A DNA stretch of 64,000 nucleotides from Coffea arabica (Eukaryota > Streptophyta > Magnoliopsida > Gentianales > Rubiaceae): the NCBI RefSeq assembly GCF_036785885.1, contig NC_092323.1:19538501-19602500 (forward strand), written 5' to 3'. Below the pieces are notes generated by a model, which searched no databases, was not told the DNA's origin, and saw nothing but the letters and a program-made list of their open reading frames with translations. Shown one piece after another: positions 48,601-60,332 of this stretch (its first letter is position 1; each line of letters starts with the position of its first letter). A program made the translations under genes and the position numbers.

Positions 48601-51600
48601 TCCTGTTACATGGCATTTGTATATCCTTTCCCCATATTGCTCTCGAGATTCTAGTACTGGTCAAGCAGTAAAATTGACCGCGTTTCACCAATATTCAGTA
48701 TTGGTCAAGCAGTAAAATTGGCTGCTCCTCACCAATATTCAGTATCAACAGCCACATACTAGCTTCCTATATTCCCATAAATGCCATAACTTATTGGTTA
48801 TCAACTAAGAATGTTATGTACAGCCAATAATTCAGCATGGTTGTACAACTGCAGAAATGGAGATTATGATCACATTCTGGCCGCATGGGTACTACAACTG
48901 TCAATAACCCCCCAAGTTTGATGCGCACTGACACAGATAACCAAATTAGTAGTTACATAGCTTAGAACACAACTACATACGAAGAAGGAATTGAAATTCC
49001 ATCAGGCTTCAAAAATCTTTGTGCTCCATCAAGACACTCTGGTGATAGCTCATTGTCACCAAAAGAACCCAGCAATTCGCTAACCTAAATAAGATGAGAA
49101 TTATCAAGAATGTTAGCAGTTCTAGATGGAAAAGAAACCACGTTGCAGTCTTATGCAACTTCACTTCTCATCCTTATAAATTTACAAAGAAACATTTCAC
49201 CTACCAGAACATCAGCTTTCTCGGGAGCATCCCAGCAACGCATGTCACAAGAAACTATAATAACTTCTTTTTCCCAGCCCTCTAGCTTGACCAAGCTCTG
49301 CTCAATAAATTTGCACAATGCTCACACAGGTCATGTGATATTAATACTTGCTTGCAAGTACAGAAAAACAGTCCATTCAGGAAGAAGTTAGGGGCAGACA
49401 AGCTACCATCCCATGCAGTTTGAAAACAAGAAAGCACACAGTTCTAAATGTTGTATATGCGTTCTTTGTTATAATTCGTTAAAAGGATAAGAGGAGGAAA
49501 AGTATTAACTCCATAAAACTTTGGAGAAAATAAATTGACAATCAATTACGATTGGGCTTCCCCAATGAGATCTTTAATCAATTCTTTCAATGCATTAGCA
49601 GAAAATAAGGATGAACAAGCAATTCACATTTGATTAGATTACTTAACAAAATTAGTTCTATTAAAAGAAGTACTAGCATAAAACCTAGAATTCAACTATC
49701 ATACATTCTCACACTCTAATCCTTTTGTCCCTTTTGACTGGATCATGTGAACATCCACATTAGAGTTTTCATAGCATTCTGATTGGTTTTGCAAGGTCAT
49801 TTAGAAACAATCACAAGCCTTTAATGCAATTCTGTGTTGAGTGAAATCAAACCAAAAAGTTCAATATTTTTCTCTGCTTTATGCAACAAAAGCATAGCAA
49901 TGTGGCTTACAGAGAATAGTTTACACTTGTCACAATGATTACCACCAGTTCAGTTCTCATGTATAAGTAAAATGCACAACTTTAAATTTCATACATCTTA
50001 ACATCATAAATATGAATACTTTTTTGCAAGTGGCCCTAAGAGTTCCTTTCTTAAATGAAGGCAACTTGTTGATGCCACAGGAATGGTGTGGCCTTAGACT
50101 CCATCTGCAGCTTGGACAAGGTTGGGCCACATGCACATATGCAGCCTGGCAAGCCCTGTAGTACATGAGAATTCTGAAGGCCCTGCTGAGTTTGGATACT
50201 GAATAGCAAATTCTAGCGGTTAGATGCATTTGATGGGCTTCTCTTAAGTGAGAGAAGTGAGGACTCATTTTGTTGCTCACAAATTAGGGTACTGAGAAAA
50301 CTCTCATTATGTGGTTGTTCATTAAGAGATTAGGCATGCTCACATGAAGATAAACTGCTCTCAGTTAAACTGTCAACTCTTCTTTAAGAAATTGGGCCTT
50401 CTCACTTGAAGATAAACTACTTGCTGAGCTGAAATCTTGGGAAAAAGTTCATTAAGAGCATTAAAGAAAATTAGGATTCTTCAACTTGTTCACCTTTTCT
50501 ACTATCGTCATATTCAACCTTCTCCACCCTGGCATTTTCAAGCTCCCTCCATCTTTCTTTCTGTCCTCTAATTTCATGCTCACAAGAAGACAAACTACTG
50601 TTTGAGCAGAAGTGCCAACTTTTCTTGTAAGTCTTTAAGCCTTCTCACTCAAACTATTTGTGGAGCTATAATCTTAGAACAAGGCTCTTTAAGAGCATTA
50701 TTGAAAATTAGGAATTCTTTAACTTCTTCCACCTCTTCTACCCTTATATTATGCAAACCTCTCCACCACCCTGGCATTTTCAAGCTCAGTCCATCCATCT
50801 TCCTTTCCTCTTGAATATAATTGCCATCTTTGCATTGCACTCTTACGCTTCCCCTCCCTCCATCCCCCCTAAATTGTTGAAGTAGTAACAGTGTCAGTTC
50901 CAAAGATGAAAGTGAGTCCATTAGTCAAGTAGACTTTTCAGAAAAGAGAACAGATGTAACGGTTCGATATAGATGACAATGCAGGAGAGGGTTTTGATGT
51001 TGGGACGGAACATTCAGGTGTGTGAAGATGATAGTGAGTCCATTAGTCAAGTAGACTTTTCAAAAAAGAGAACAGATGTAACGGTTTCGGTATAGATGAA
51101 GATGCAGGAAAGAGTTTTGATGTTGGGACAGAACATTCAGGTGCATGAAGATGATAGTGAATTCGCAGGGGAAGAAAGAGAATTGACATGAGAGTTGCCC
51201 CAAATAGGAGAGGGACTTGACCTGAATTCTCCTCTAAAGGGGGACCTGGCCCTGATGAAGATGAACTTCCCAGGGATGTTGGGCTGGCCTTATTAAGACT
51301 GGCTTCAACCCCCAACAATGGGGCCCTAGTTGGTGACCTCCATGATTGGCCTCTTTCAACTGAAGTTGCGGATGGGCTCCACACTGGTCTCAAAGTATCT
51401 TCTCTCATGTTGTAGTTGGGTTAGGTGTAGAAAAATGCCCCTCTAGGACATTACCTACCTAAGGATCTAGGGTAAGCTATATGTGTCATCATCCAAATGC
51501 TCATATTTCAATCCATCTAGATGGGGGCACTAGAATAAGAATGTTAATTAGAAGCGTCAAGGGCTGTATCTAGCAAACAAGACCGAGGGAGCTCAATGTT

Positions 51601-54600
51601 TCTGAAGATGATCTTAGATAATCTCAACATGACAGAAATCCTCAATTGCAAAGATAAGTAATACGTCTCAACAGGTCATAAAATTGGGGTTCCTCCCCTT
51701 GCAATTTCTAGCTTTCCTTGTAACAATGAATAAATATAGCAACTAAGCAACATAGAAACTTTTATGCTACTTAACAATACAATGCATCAAAATTTACAGG
51801 ATTATCAAGCTGCTATTTTGTCTGTCAATCCATGAAAAAATGCAGATTTTCAGATCTCCAACAAAAGCACCATATTCTACATCAATTTCACAAGCAAGCA
51901 CCATTAATCATTTACTTAATATATTTCAGAATTGGATTTGAGGTTGCTACACCCCTTTATGGAAACATAATCCTTCTATGAGTTCTTCATCCCACAAATA
52001 TAACAAGTGCAAAAATGAGGCCTGGAGCTAAAACAAACCCAACCAATAAAGTTGCAGAACCCTCAAAATGTGACTGCATGACTTAGGTCTAGGTTGGCAA
52101 ATGCATTTATAGCACAAAGATGTGTATTCAGGAAATACAACTTACATGAAGAGTAATAATTGCATTTGGATTTTTTTCTACAGCATAAACTCTCAACTTC
52201 CTCCCTGTTTCTTCAGCTGCCTAAAAACAACAATAATCATTAGTTTCAAATCCTCTTCAACTATCATGTCTATATATGATAAGGCATATCACCTGCAATG
52301 CAGCTCTGACAAGAGGCCCTCTGCCCGCACCAACAACCATCAATACCTGAAAGTAATCAAACCAGAATCTTTCAGATTCACCAGCCATTATAAAGTTAAG
52401 TATATCACACCATTAGTGACTAAACATCTTACAGTAGTCAAAGCAGATGCTTCCTCATCCGAAACCCTATCCAGCAAAGCTTTAGAAATTGCTCTTTGGT
52501 ACTGCCAGACGTAAAGCATCAAGTAGCATCAACATAAACTAGGTATCTAATTTAGCCAGTTACTTCATACTAATGTTTGAAAGGTGAAAGCATTAAGTAA
52601 GGTATTCGCAAATGGTGAGGCGAAACGAAAGTACCATAGGGTGGGGAAAATTCATATTTTTAGGTATTTTAACATTCAAATAATTCCTTAGATGTGAGAT
52701 ATAAATGCATTGAAAATGACTAAAAGGAAAGAGACACGCCATGCATGTCTGTTCAAGTGAAGAATTACTTTCAGCTATATTAGAATTTCAGAAAGGTAAC
52801 ACTGAACATTCATCCGGTATATGTTGGTAACAGGAAGAATGTTTTCATCATATTCGGTACGACCCTAAGCTATCACGTTCCACTTCCAACAAGCTTCAGA
52901 CACTACTCCTCGTTGGCAACATACTTTTTTATTGTTTCAAATTGTTATGCTTTACTCCATGAATTTCTCCTTTTAAGCCTTTATGCAATCTCAACTGTTA
53001 AGAAAATGTAAAACAGAGCAATTATTTTCCCTTCCTCCTCTCCCGTGTACTTGCAGGCTTTTCAAGCTAAAAGTAAGTTGACTGAAGGCTCAGAACAATG
53101 TTGTATACATAATAAATCGTCCCAGACTGGCCCAGCTTGAATGAATATCTTGAGTGAGTCACATTTGCGCATGGAGGTGTTTCAGTTTGCTAGTTTTAAC
53201 TCATGAGCCCACTTACATGTGTGTACAATTCTCTTCTGAAAATGTATACATTCAGATGAGTAATTGAATGGAAAAACTGTAAGTCAAATATCAGAAACAG
53301 TAAATGGAGATTCCCATGCAATTGAAGTTTGTGTGAAGGAAAAGACAAATTAGAATACACAGCATTTCCTTCTTAGCAGTCCACACTAGGTAATTACTTC
53401 GAAGACGGGCGAAAGAATGGCAATTTATAAAGTTCTTACAAATTTATATTTCTCCAAAATATGACATCATAATACACACACACAGATAAGATCTAATGAT
53501 AATTACAGACAAGTAAGATTGTTATTTCGGAAGAAAAAAGTAGACATATAACAGTCCATGGTGTTTCATCATAATTTTTCTAGCCTATCTAGGATAACTA
53601 TTCTGCAATTTTCAAGTAAAGGCCAGTCAGCAGGTCCATGGCAAACATGGCTTTCCGAATCAGAACATACCTGTATGTATTTTACTGTGTCCTTCTCAAA
53701 TGTTTCATAAGTTTGAGCCTCCAGATTATCCATGAGAGGCTGCAGTGGAAGACAAATGACAAAATCCAACAATCAGTGAAAAAGGATTGCTGTCTGAATT
53801 TGAACAAAGCAAATAAATCTGAAGTGGGAACATTGTACCTGCAACGGTGATTGCAAGTAGTCCCTGTAGCCAAGCTGATAAAACAGCAACAGTCAAACAA
53901 TGCATGATATACTACCAACTAAAAAACAAAAACAGGAAAAAAAATCACTGTATGTGTGCCTTTCTTGTATCAGACCGGGGAGGCTACCTCAAAGCGTTCT
54001 TGCTCTGGAAGAGGATCCATCCTTTGATACAGATAAGCAACATAGTCCAAATAGGAACGCAAAGGATGTAGATGAAGACCTGACTAAGAAGATAATTATA
54101 AGGTAGAGGACACTAAACAAACTACTTCATTATGATCAAAAAATCTAAAGCATTAAAACATAGGAAAACCATCTCAATAATCACAACAATGCAGCTTCAT
54201 TTCTCAACCACTGAAAGTGAACAGAAGAATAACAGAATAATAAAAAAGAACTTCTCCATCAAAAAGAAAAAGGCAAACTCCAAACATGTTCAACAAGTAT
54301 TTGTAAGGCACTTTTCAATGGCTAAACGACTATGAGGTACCTTCATTGTGGTTATCAGAATTATTGGCAGTTGTATCCAAATTTCCAGGAGGCAGACTGT
54401 GTAATTGTTCCCCAGAAATCACTATCTGAAATATATAACAAGATTAACTCAAAAAGCAGAGAGACAGAGATCCATAAAATTTTAAAAACACTGCACATCA
54501 ACACACTTAGATGACATGGAATCACTTTATAAATGATGGCCAAGTCATTTTGCAGGATAGGACACCAACCATTTGCTAACACAGTCGAGGAGGAAAAAAA

Positions 54601-57600
54601 ACAGATCCACATTCTTCACAGCCCTCTTGCTAATGAACTAGCTAGTACTATCAACAGCATATTAACTAATACGACAATTAAACTACCTCACTAGAGAAGA
54701 ACTCCATGTATGATTTATGAATTTAATTTGTAAGGCAAAAAAAAAAAAAAGCAAAATGAACACCAAAAAAATTGCAAACAACAGAGATAAGAGACATAAT
54801 GCCTTTGTAAACCAAATAGAACATCCCTCAAGACATAACAATTGAAAAAGAATGCTACCTGAATTGAATGATTGAAAAATGCTGCCATCAGGTTTTGGTG
54901 GCGTTTAGATAGACATGGATAGCCTCGCGCATTCGTTAGAAAAGACTGGCAAAGCAGTAGAGTTATATTCCTAAGCACCTTATATCAATGGAAAAAGCAA
55001 AGCAAGACAGCCCTGCGAGACAGCAGGAATACATACATTGCTACTGATAATGGCTGCTTTAACAGATTCGCCAAACCACCGTCCAAGAGAATTTGCAGAA
55101 GGTAATGAGGGCCTAATAAACCAATAAAATTAGCTTTCGGAAGTTTGTGAATTGGAAAGATGATCTACATTTTAAAAGGTCATGAACACTCACAAAACAT
55201 CAAGTGCAACTGATAACTGACTATGATGTTCACATAGTAGACGAAAAGAATTCCACAAGTCCCAAGAATCAATCTGCAATTCATGCAATCAGATAAAAAC
55301 AAAAGTCACAAAAAAGAAAATCATACATTACGTGTGCAAGCCAAGTGAAACTGTAATATACTTTCAATTACTTTTCATATATCCACAAATCTACTTACTT
55401 TTTGGTATGTAAAACACACTTGAAACTGTAATAAGGAATGCTAGAATAGATCATATTGCAAATAAGAAACCCAAAAACATTTTAAACCTTAATTTGGAGG
55501 GTCACTCTTTTTTTTCTTTCATTTTGAGAAGGTAATAATTTTATAAAGATGCACCAAGAAGGCACAGCTCAAGATTAAAACAAAAAAAAAGAAGTTATCT
55601 TCTTAGACCACATGACCCCAATCACAAAAAATCAACAAAAGAATGACTAATAGCTGAGTAATTGGCATATATCCATAAAACTAAGGGTGTCACAGAATTA
55701 AAATTTGAGCTCTTCTTGATTTTGATGGTTTCCATTGGAAACTTTGCTGTTCCACACTCTCCACAGCATCCAAAAGATACACAAATCACATATCTCATCC
55801 AGCTCTCTTCCTTTTGAGTAAAATTTCCAGCTTGGTAAAATGTCACGAGATGCATACTTTGATGCATCTATTAATTTATAACACCAAAACAGAAATTCCC
55901 CGAAAAAAGATTTCTTGGGCATTTTTCTTTCTTCATACCATGCACTACATGTAGATAGATAACAAACCCTGCCATATAATTTAATAAATATCTCAAGCAG
56001 ATAGAAGTGCTAGAACTATATATTTCTACATCCTAAAATGCAATCCACCCAAAATGTTTGACCATTAACTCACCATATGATCAGGATTTGCACCTCCAGC
56101 ATCACTGTCGGATTTCTCTAGTGGAATCCTAAGCCATAACTTCACACAGAAATGCAGTGTGTAAACAAATAGAACAGTAAAATAAAGAGAAGATACAGTA
56201 AACAGAAAAAACAATAATTAGAAAAAGCAGATGGTAAACTTAAATTTGAGATCCAGTTTTGAATGGAACCTGCATACTGGTTAGATTCTGCAGAATTTCA
56301 TTCACGCATCTAGCATAATTGGCACAGGATGGTCCCTTGGGTGAAGGAAGAAGACATGCCTGTAGGAAAAAAGTAATCAGTTTCTTACACATATATGCAA
56401 ATACAATGGGATGAAAACATTCATATGTATAGAAAGAAAATGAGACCTTAAGCCTTCAATTCAATTTCTACCAGCTAATGCACTGATACCATTTACCTCT
56501 TTAGATTGACAACATTTATAAACATAAAAAATTCTCAGTAGCACAAGAAAAAAATAGTGCAAAGATTTTCAACGTAAATGAAACCGCAACTTCCTATTAC
56601 TGTCAAGTTTATATAATGAATATGCACAATAGCAATCATTATGAAAATAAGATATTCATGAACCAAACTTTTAAAATTGAAGGAGTTTTTTTTTTTTTTG
56701 GGGGGGGGGGGGGGTGGAGGATTCCAGCTGACAGTAGAAAGAAAAGATAAGAGGGAAGAGAATTAGAAGGGAAAAATCATAACGAAGTAGAAAAATGAAC
56801 CTTGCGCTGCCAATTTGCAGATTCAATTTAAAATGGAAAAGCCAAGGGCATATGGGTTGCATGCACAGATGCAGGAATTATAACTTCTGATTTTTTTATG
56901 GGATAATTTCAGAAACCTCCCTTGAGTTTTTTAATAATTTCATTTAGCTTCCTCGAGGTTTTAAAAATTACACATACCTCCCTTGTCATTTAAAATGACA
57001 ATACTACCCTTAAATATTTTAATGACATTCCCTTGTTTGGTATGTTTATACTTAGAATGACTTTTAAAATTATTTTTTTTATTCTTTTTCTTCTTATACC
57101 CATTTTTAATTTTTTGCCAATAAAATTATAGGACTACCACTATTACCTCTAGTTCCTATTGTAACCAAATGTCGAATTAGTGATTTTTTTGATGAATTAA
57201 CTTTATATGCAATCCCATATTTTTGTTGTTCTTTATTTTCTATTTTTTGGTATTAAAATTAATAATAAATCAAAAGGAAATGGCCCAAAATCACTACTAA
57301 ATTATGATAATCCCACTACTTGAAAAATTCATAAACTCTAAATGAATTATTTCAACATTTTCTTTTCTATCTTAGAAATTTAAATCCATAACAAAATACC
57401 ATCAAAAGTATTCTATCATAGTGATAAAATTATTATTATAGTTGTTTATCAAATAGTAGGTATAGACATAAAAAATTTGGTACCTTCTCTTATAATTATA
57501 CTAGATAATCTTATAATTGTATAGGAAAGTAAATTAAAACTCATTACACAGGGGCATTTTTGGATATTCATTTAAAAATTTGACAAGTCAATATTGTTTA

Positions 57601-57729
57601 AAGGTTTTGTTACTAAAACTATCAAATCAAGAAAGGTAGGTGTAATTTTTCAAACCTCAAGGGAGCTCAGACAAATTGTTAGAAACCTCAGGAGGAGGTT
57701 TCCGAAATTATCCTTTTTTTTTGGTTGGT

Positions 57730-57760
<31 letters not shown>

Positions 57761-60332
57761 CAGGTGAAACTTGAATGGATATAGTTCAGGGGCTGCCTAA
57801 CTTATACAAGGCCTAAACTTAGGGGTATGAGGTGTAAGAGGATATAAGACAATGTTTTAAGCCCTTTAGGGGCAAATATTTGGATTTCTAACATCTTTGG
57901 GGAATGCACTTGGCCCCCCCCGGGCCCCCAACACTCAAAAAAACAATCCAAGAGGTCTGCCTATGATGGGTTGTATTTGCTCCGGAGGCCTAAAATGTCA
58001 GGGCAAGTGATGATATGCTATGTTAGGCACTCTTTGTTCTACCCCAACATATCCCTGTCGATATCACACGACACGGTACTGTTAGGCACTTTGAAAGTTT
58101 TAGGGTACATTGAATTTTTGTCATGTGGATGTTGATAGTGCAGGAGGAGAGATGGCCAACAGGCAAGAAACTCATGAGTGGGAAGCGAAGTGGAACATTG
58201 AAGCATATCTGTTCACAGCTCAGGGACCTTATTCTGAACAAGTGCAACCGTTATGCCTATCTTATATTCAAACGCCACCCATCCCCCCTCATCTTCCTTC
58301 CCATTGACTAGCAATCAATACTAAGGTCCTCATTCCAACTAAGTGAAACCATTGTGCCTATCTCATATTCAATCACCACCCATCACCTCTTACCTTCCTT
58401 CTCATTAACTAACATTTCTTGTCTTTCTTTCTCATGAAAAAATCAACTCCAATTTTCCACCAAGAAGAGAGCCATGAATAGATCTGATCCAATGTTCCAC
58501 TTCGTTTCCCCTCTCATGAGTTTCTTACCCGTTGGCCATCCCTCCTCCTCCTTCAATGTCCACATGACAAAAAGAATCAGTGTACCCAAAAAAAATTCAG
58601 TGTGTCTGAAAAAGATCCCATACCAGTACCTGTGTCATGTCACATCAAGACACAGGTATGTTGGGGCGAAAAAAAAAGAGTCGGAGTAACATTGCTCAAA
58701 TGTTTGCTGTAAATTATTGTTCAAGATGGCTGGCCAGCAATTTGTGCAATGGAGGAATCTTGAACTCCAAACCCCAGCACATCAGCAAAACATAAGATCT
58801 ACATCTCCAAAATTTTGATGTCCATATTTTAAGTAAAAAGGACACCAATTTCAGTAAAACGTGGAGGACAAAAAATCAGTAAAACGTGGAGGACAAAAAA
58901 CCAAAAAAATCTTCTTCTATAAGTAGCTAATTTACCAAAAATTGCAAAAAGTGTTAACTTACACACCTGTAAGGAGAGGTGGGAAGCCCAAGATATCTCC
59001 TGCTTCAGAGTTATTTCAGAATCCGTACGAAGCACTTCATCTTCAGAATCCAAGTCGATCCAAGAACTGATCTTGCCTAAATGGCGCATGGAAATCTTGT
59101 GTTAATACTTGCAATAGAGATCACAAACGAACAAAGAAACATATGGATGGACAAGCACAAAGACAGCAACTAGATCAAATAAGCATAAGATATTGCCAGA
59201 AACATACAAACTCAAGGCAAAGCATTCAAGACAAAAAAATGAGACACCTGGAAAGTACTCATTGGCCTATTAGATCCAAGCAAATATTCCACAGTGCAAA
59301 GAAATGTCAAACTTCAAAAAAAAATGCTTTTTCCAATATATGCTTTGCAAAAATTACATTCCCCTACTCAAGATTTAGTAAAATTAAACTCAGCCAGATG
59401 GAGCATGTGATGAATACAACTAGACCAATATAGATTGGAAACAATTACAGATTCGACAATTTCAATTCCTCACACTAAAGATAATGCATGCCCTCACATT
59501 TAAAAAATATTTTAAAAAAAAGGAAAATTATGCACAATCACTTTAAACATTATTCAATGTCGGAATCTCAAATTGTCCTCCTAACATAGAGAAAACATGT
59601 TCATAAGTAAATCAACTTCAGATAGTAATGACAACAAGCACAATCAGTAAAAGGAAAAACTTTTAAAGAAGAATTTGCTGCTGAACAACCATTGAGGGTA
59701 AAATGGAAATCGAAAGAATACAATCAAATTAAATTTCCTTTTGAAAGATTCCTTTCCTTAAGTGTTGTCATCTCATTTGGTAAATATCCTCATTGCAAAT
59801 ATCACTATTTTAGGGTCATTCAAAATCAGTTTTTCATAACCTTCTGCCGTAGTTGGTGGAATATCTCTCAAACTGTCCTCCTAACATTTAGAAAACATAT
59901 TCATAAGTAAATCTACTTCAGATAGTAATGACAAGAAGTAAAATCAGAAAAAGTAAAAGCTTTTAAAGAAGAATTTACTTCTAAACAACCATTGAGGATA
60001 AAATGGAAATTACAAGAATACAACGAAATCATATTTCCCTTTGAAAGCTTCCTTTCCTTAAGTATTGTCGTCTCATTTAGTAAATATCCTAATTGCAAAT
60101 ATGACTATTTTGGCCTCATACAAAATCTTTTATAATTTCCCACCTTAGGCGGTGGAGTATATCATCTCCAACTTTCATTTATCTATGTCAATTACCACAA
60201 GAAGAAAGCCATACCAACAACATGACCACTCCATTGCGAGGGGCTAAGAACTAAGTCTGAACCAGCAAATGGCAGTAAACCAGCTCCATTGCTTCCATCA
60301 TCCATTAAGCTAGGCCTGTATGTTGGGTCCAT
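44903..60332 (-). CDS. PRMT5: Protein arginine methyltransferase 5 (5' exon missing)
   Basis: Twenty-two exons (numbered 2-23) join at GT-AG sites with consistent phase: 60332-60215, 59076-58967, 56359-56270, 56139-56074, 55273-55194, 55112-55037, 54945-54859, 54425-54341, 54079-53988, 53874-53839, 53739-53671, 52501-52433, 52346-52293, 52220-52146, 49297-49205, 49084-48981, 48364-48316, 48194-48108, 47520-47415, 47187-47100, 45326-45233, 44986-44903. They encode 603 residues, about 50 short of full length, the usual size of the N-terminal exon. PRMT5 symmetrically dimethylates arginines of histones (H4R3) and spliceosomal Sm proteins. In plants it affects flowering, splicing and the clock. 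Visible: the SAM-binding [12 protein letters not shown] (exon 14), the double-Glu loop [11 protein letters not shown] (exon 17), TFEKD with the Phe typical of symmetric methylation (exon 12), and the C-terminal VWYEW. No lesion was seen. Confidence 0.95.
45552..45613. repeat. AT/GT microsatellite in a PRMT5 intron
   Basis: ATAC and AT repeats run into an uninterrupted (GT)n tract. It lies in the 1.8 kb intron 45327-47099, which otherwise shows no gene; the frames there at 45812-47061 are chance. Confidence 0.9.
50337..50815. repeat. Tandem duplication, about 238-bp unit
   Basis: Two diverged copies with matched landmarks: TTAAGAGCATTA near 50452 and 50690, and ACCCTGGCATTTTCAAGCTC near 50527 and 50767. 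Noncoding. Confidence 0.75.
50903..51147. repeat. Tandem duplication, about 122-bp unit
   Basis: Copies start at 50903 and 51025 (AAGATGAAAGTGAGTCC and AAGATGATAGTGAGTCC), and a third begins at 51148 but diverges within 20 bases. The two full copies differ at few positions. Confidence 0.85.
56700..56714. repeat. T14-G15 homopolymer junction in a PRMT5 intron
   Basis: A run of 14 T passes directly into 15 G. It lies in the 2.6 kb intron 56360-58966, 186 bp upstream of the TIR element. Confidence 0.85.
56901..57713. mobile_element. TIR element in a PRMT5 intron, Mutator-like type
   Basis: Ends GGATAATTTCAGAAACCTCC and, inverted, GGATAATTTCGGAAACCTCC. Subterminal repeats such as AACCTCAAGGGAGCTC match inverted counterparts. 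No coding sequence. Flanks are T-rich, so the target duplication is unclear. The style of the ends resembles 19115-19999. Confidence 0.7.
57730..57758. repeat. G29 homopolymer in a PRMT5 intron
   Basis: An uninterrupted run of 29 G, beginning 17 bp past the end of the TIR element at 56901-57713. Confidence 0.85.
58020..58692. mobile_element. Fold-back element in a PRMT5 intron
   Basis: About 58020-58215 matches the reverse complement of about 58475-58692, including TTTTTGTCATGTGGA and GATGGCCAAC blocks, around a spacer of about 260 bp with its own internal duplication. Overlapping mirror-image frames at 58023-58311 and 58474-58689 are by-products of the inversion. No target duplication was identified. 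Confidence 0.7.
59561..60160. repeat. Tandem duplication, 300-bp unit, in a PRMT5 intron
   Basis: Two copies offset by 300 bp (GTCCTCCTAACAT at 59574 and 59874), with colinear matches such as TTCAGATAGTAATGACAA. They have diverged by scattered substitutions and lie just downstream of exon 2 (60332-60215). Confidence 0.85.

Larger units (their letters stand above)
49298..52145. other. PRMT5 large intron
   Basis: The 2.8 kb intron between the exons encoding ITLH and SLVKLEG. It holds two tandem duplications (50337-50815 and 50903-51147). The frame at 51043-51408 on the minus strand is rich in Ser, Pro and Gly and overlaps one of them; I do not support it as a gene, although it could be a decayed transposon fragment. 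Confidence 0.7.

Noticed and set aside
51043..51408. 121-residue Ser/Pro/Gly-rich minus-strand frame in a PRMT5 intron
   Set aside because: Overlaps a 122-bp tandem duplication, has no recognisable domain and no splice context.
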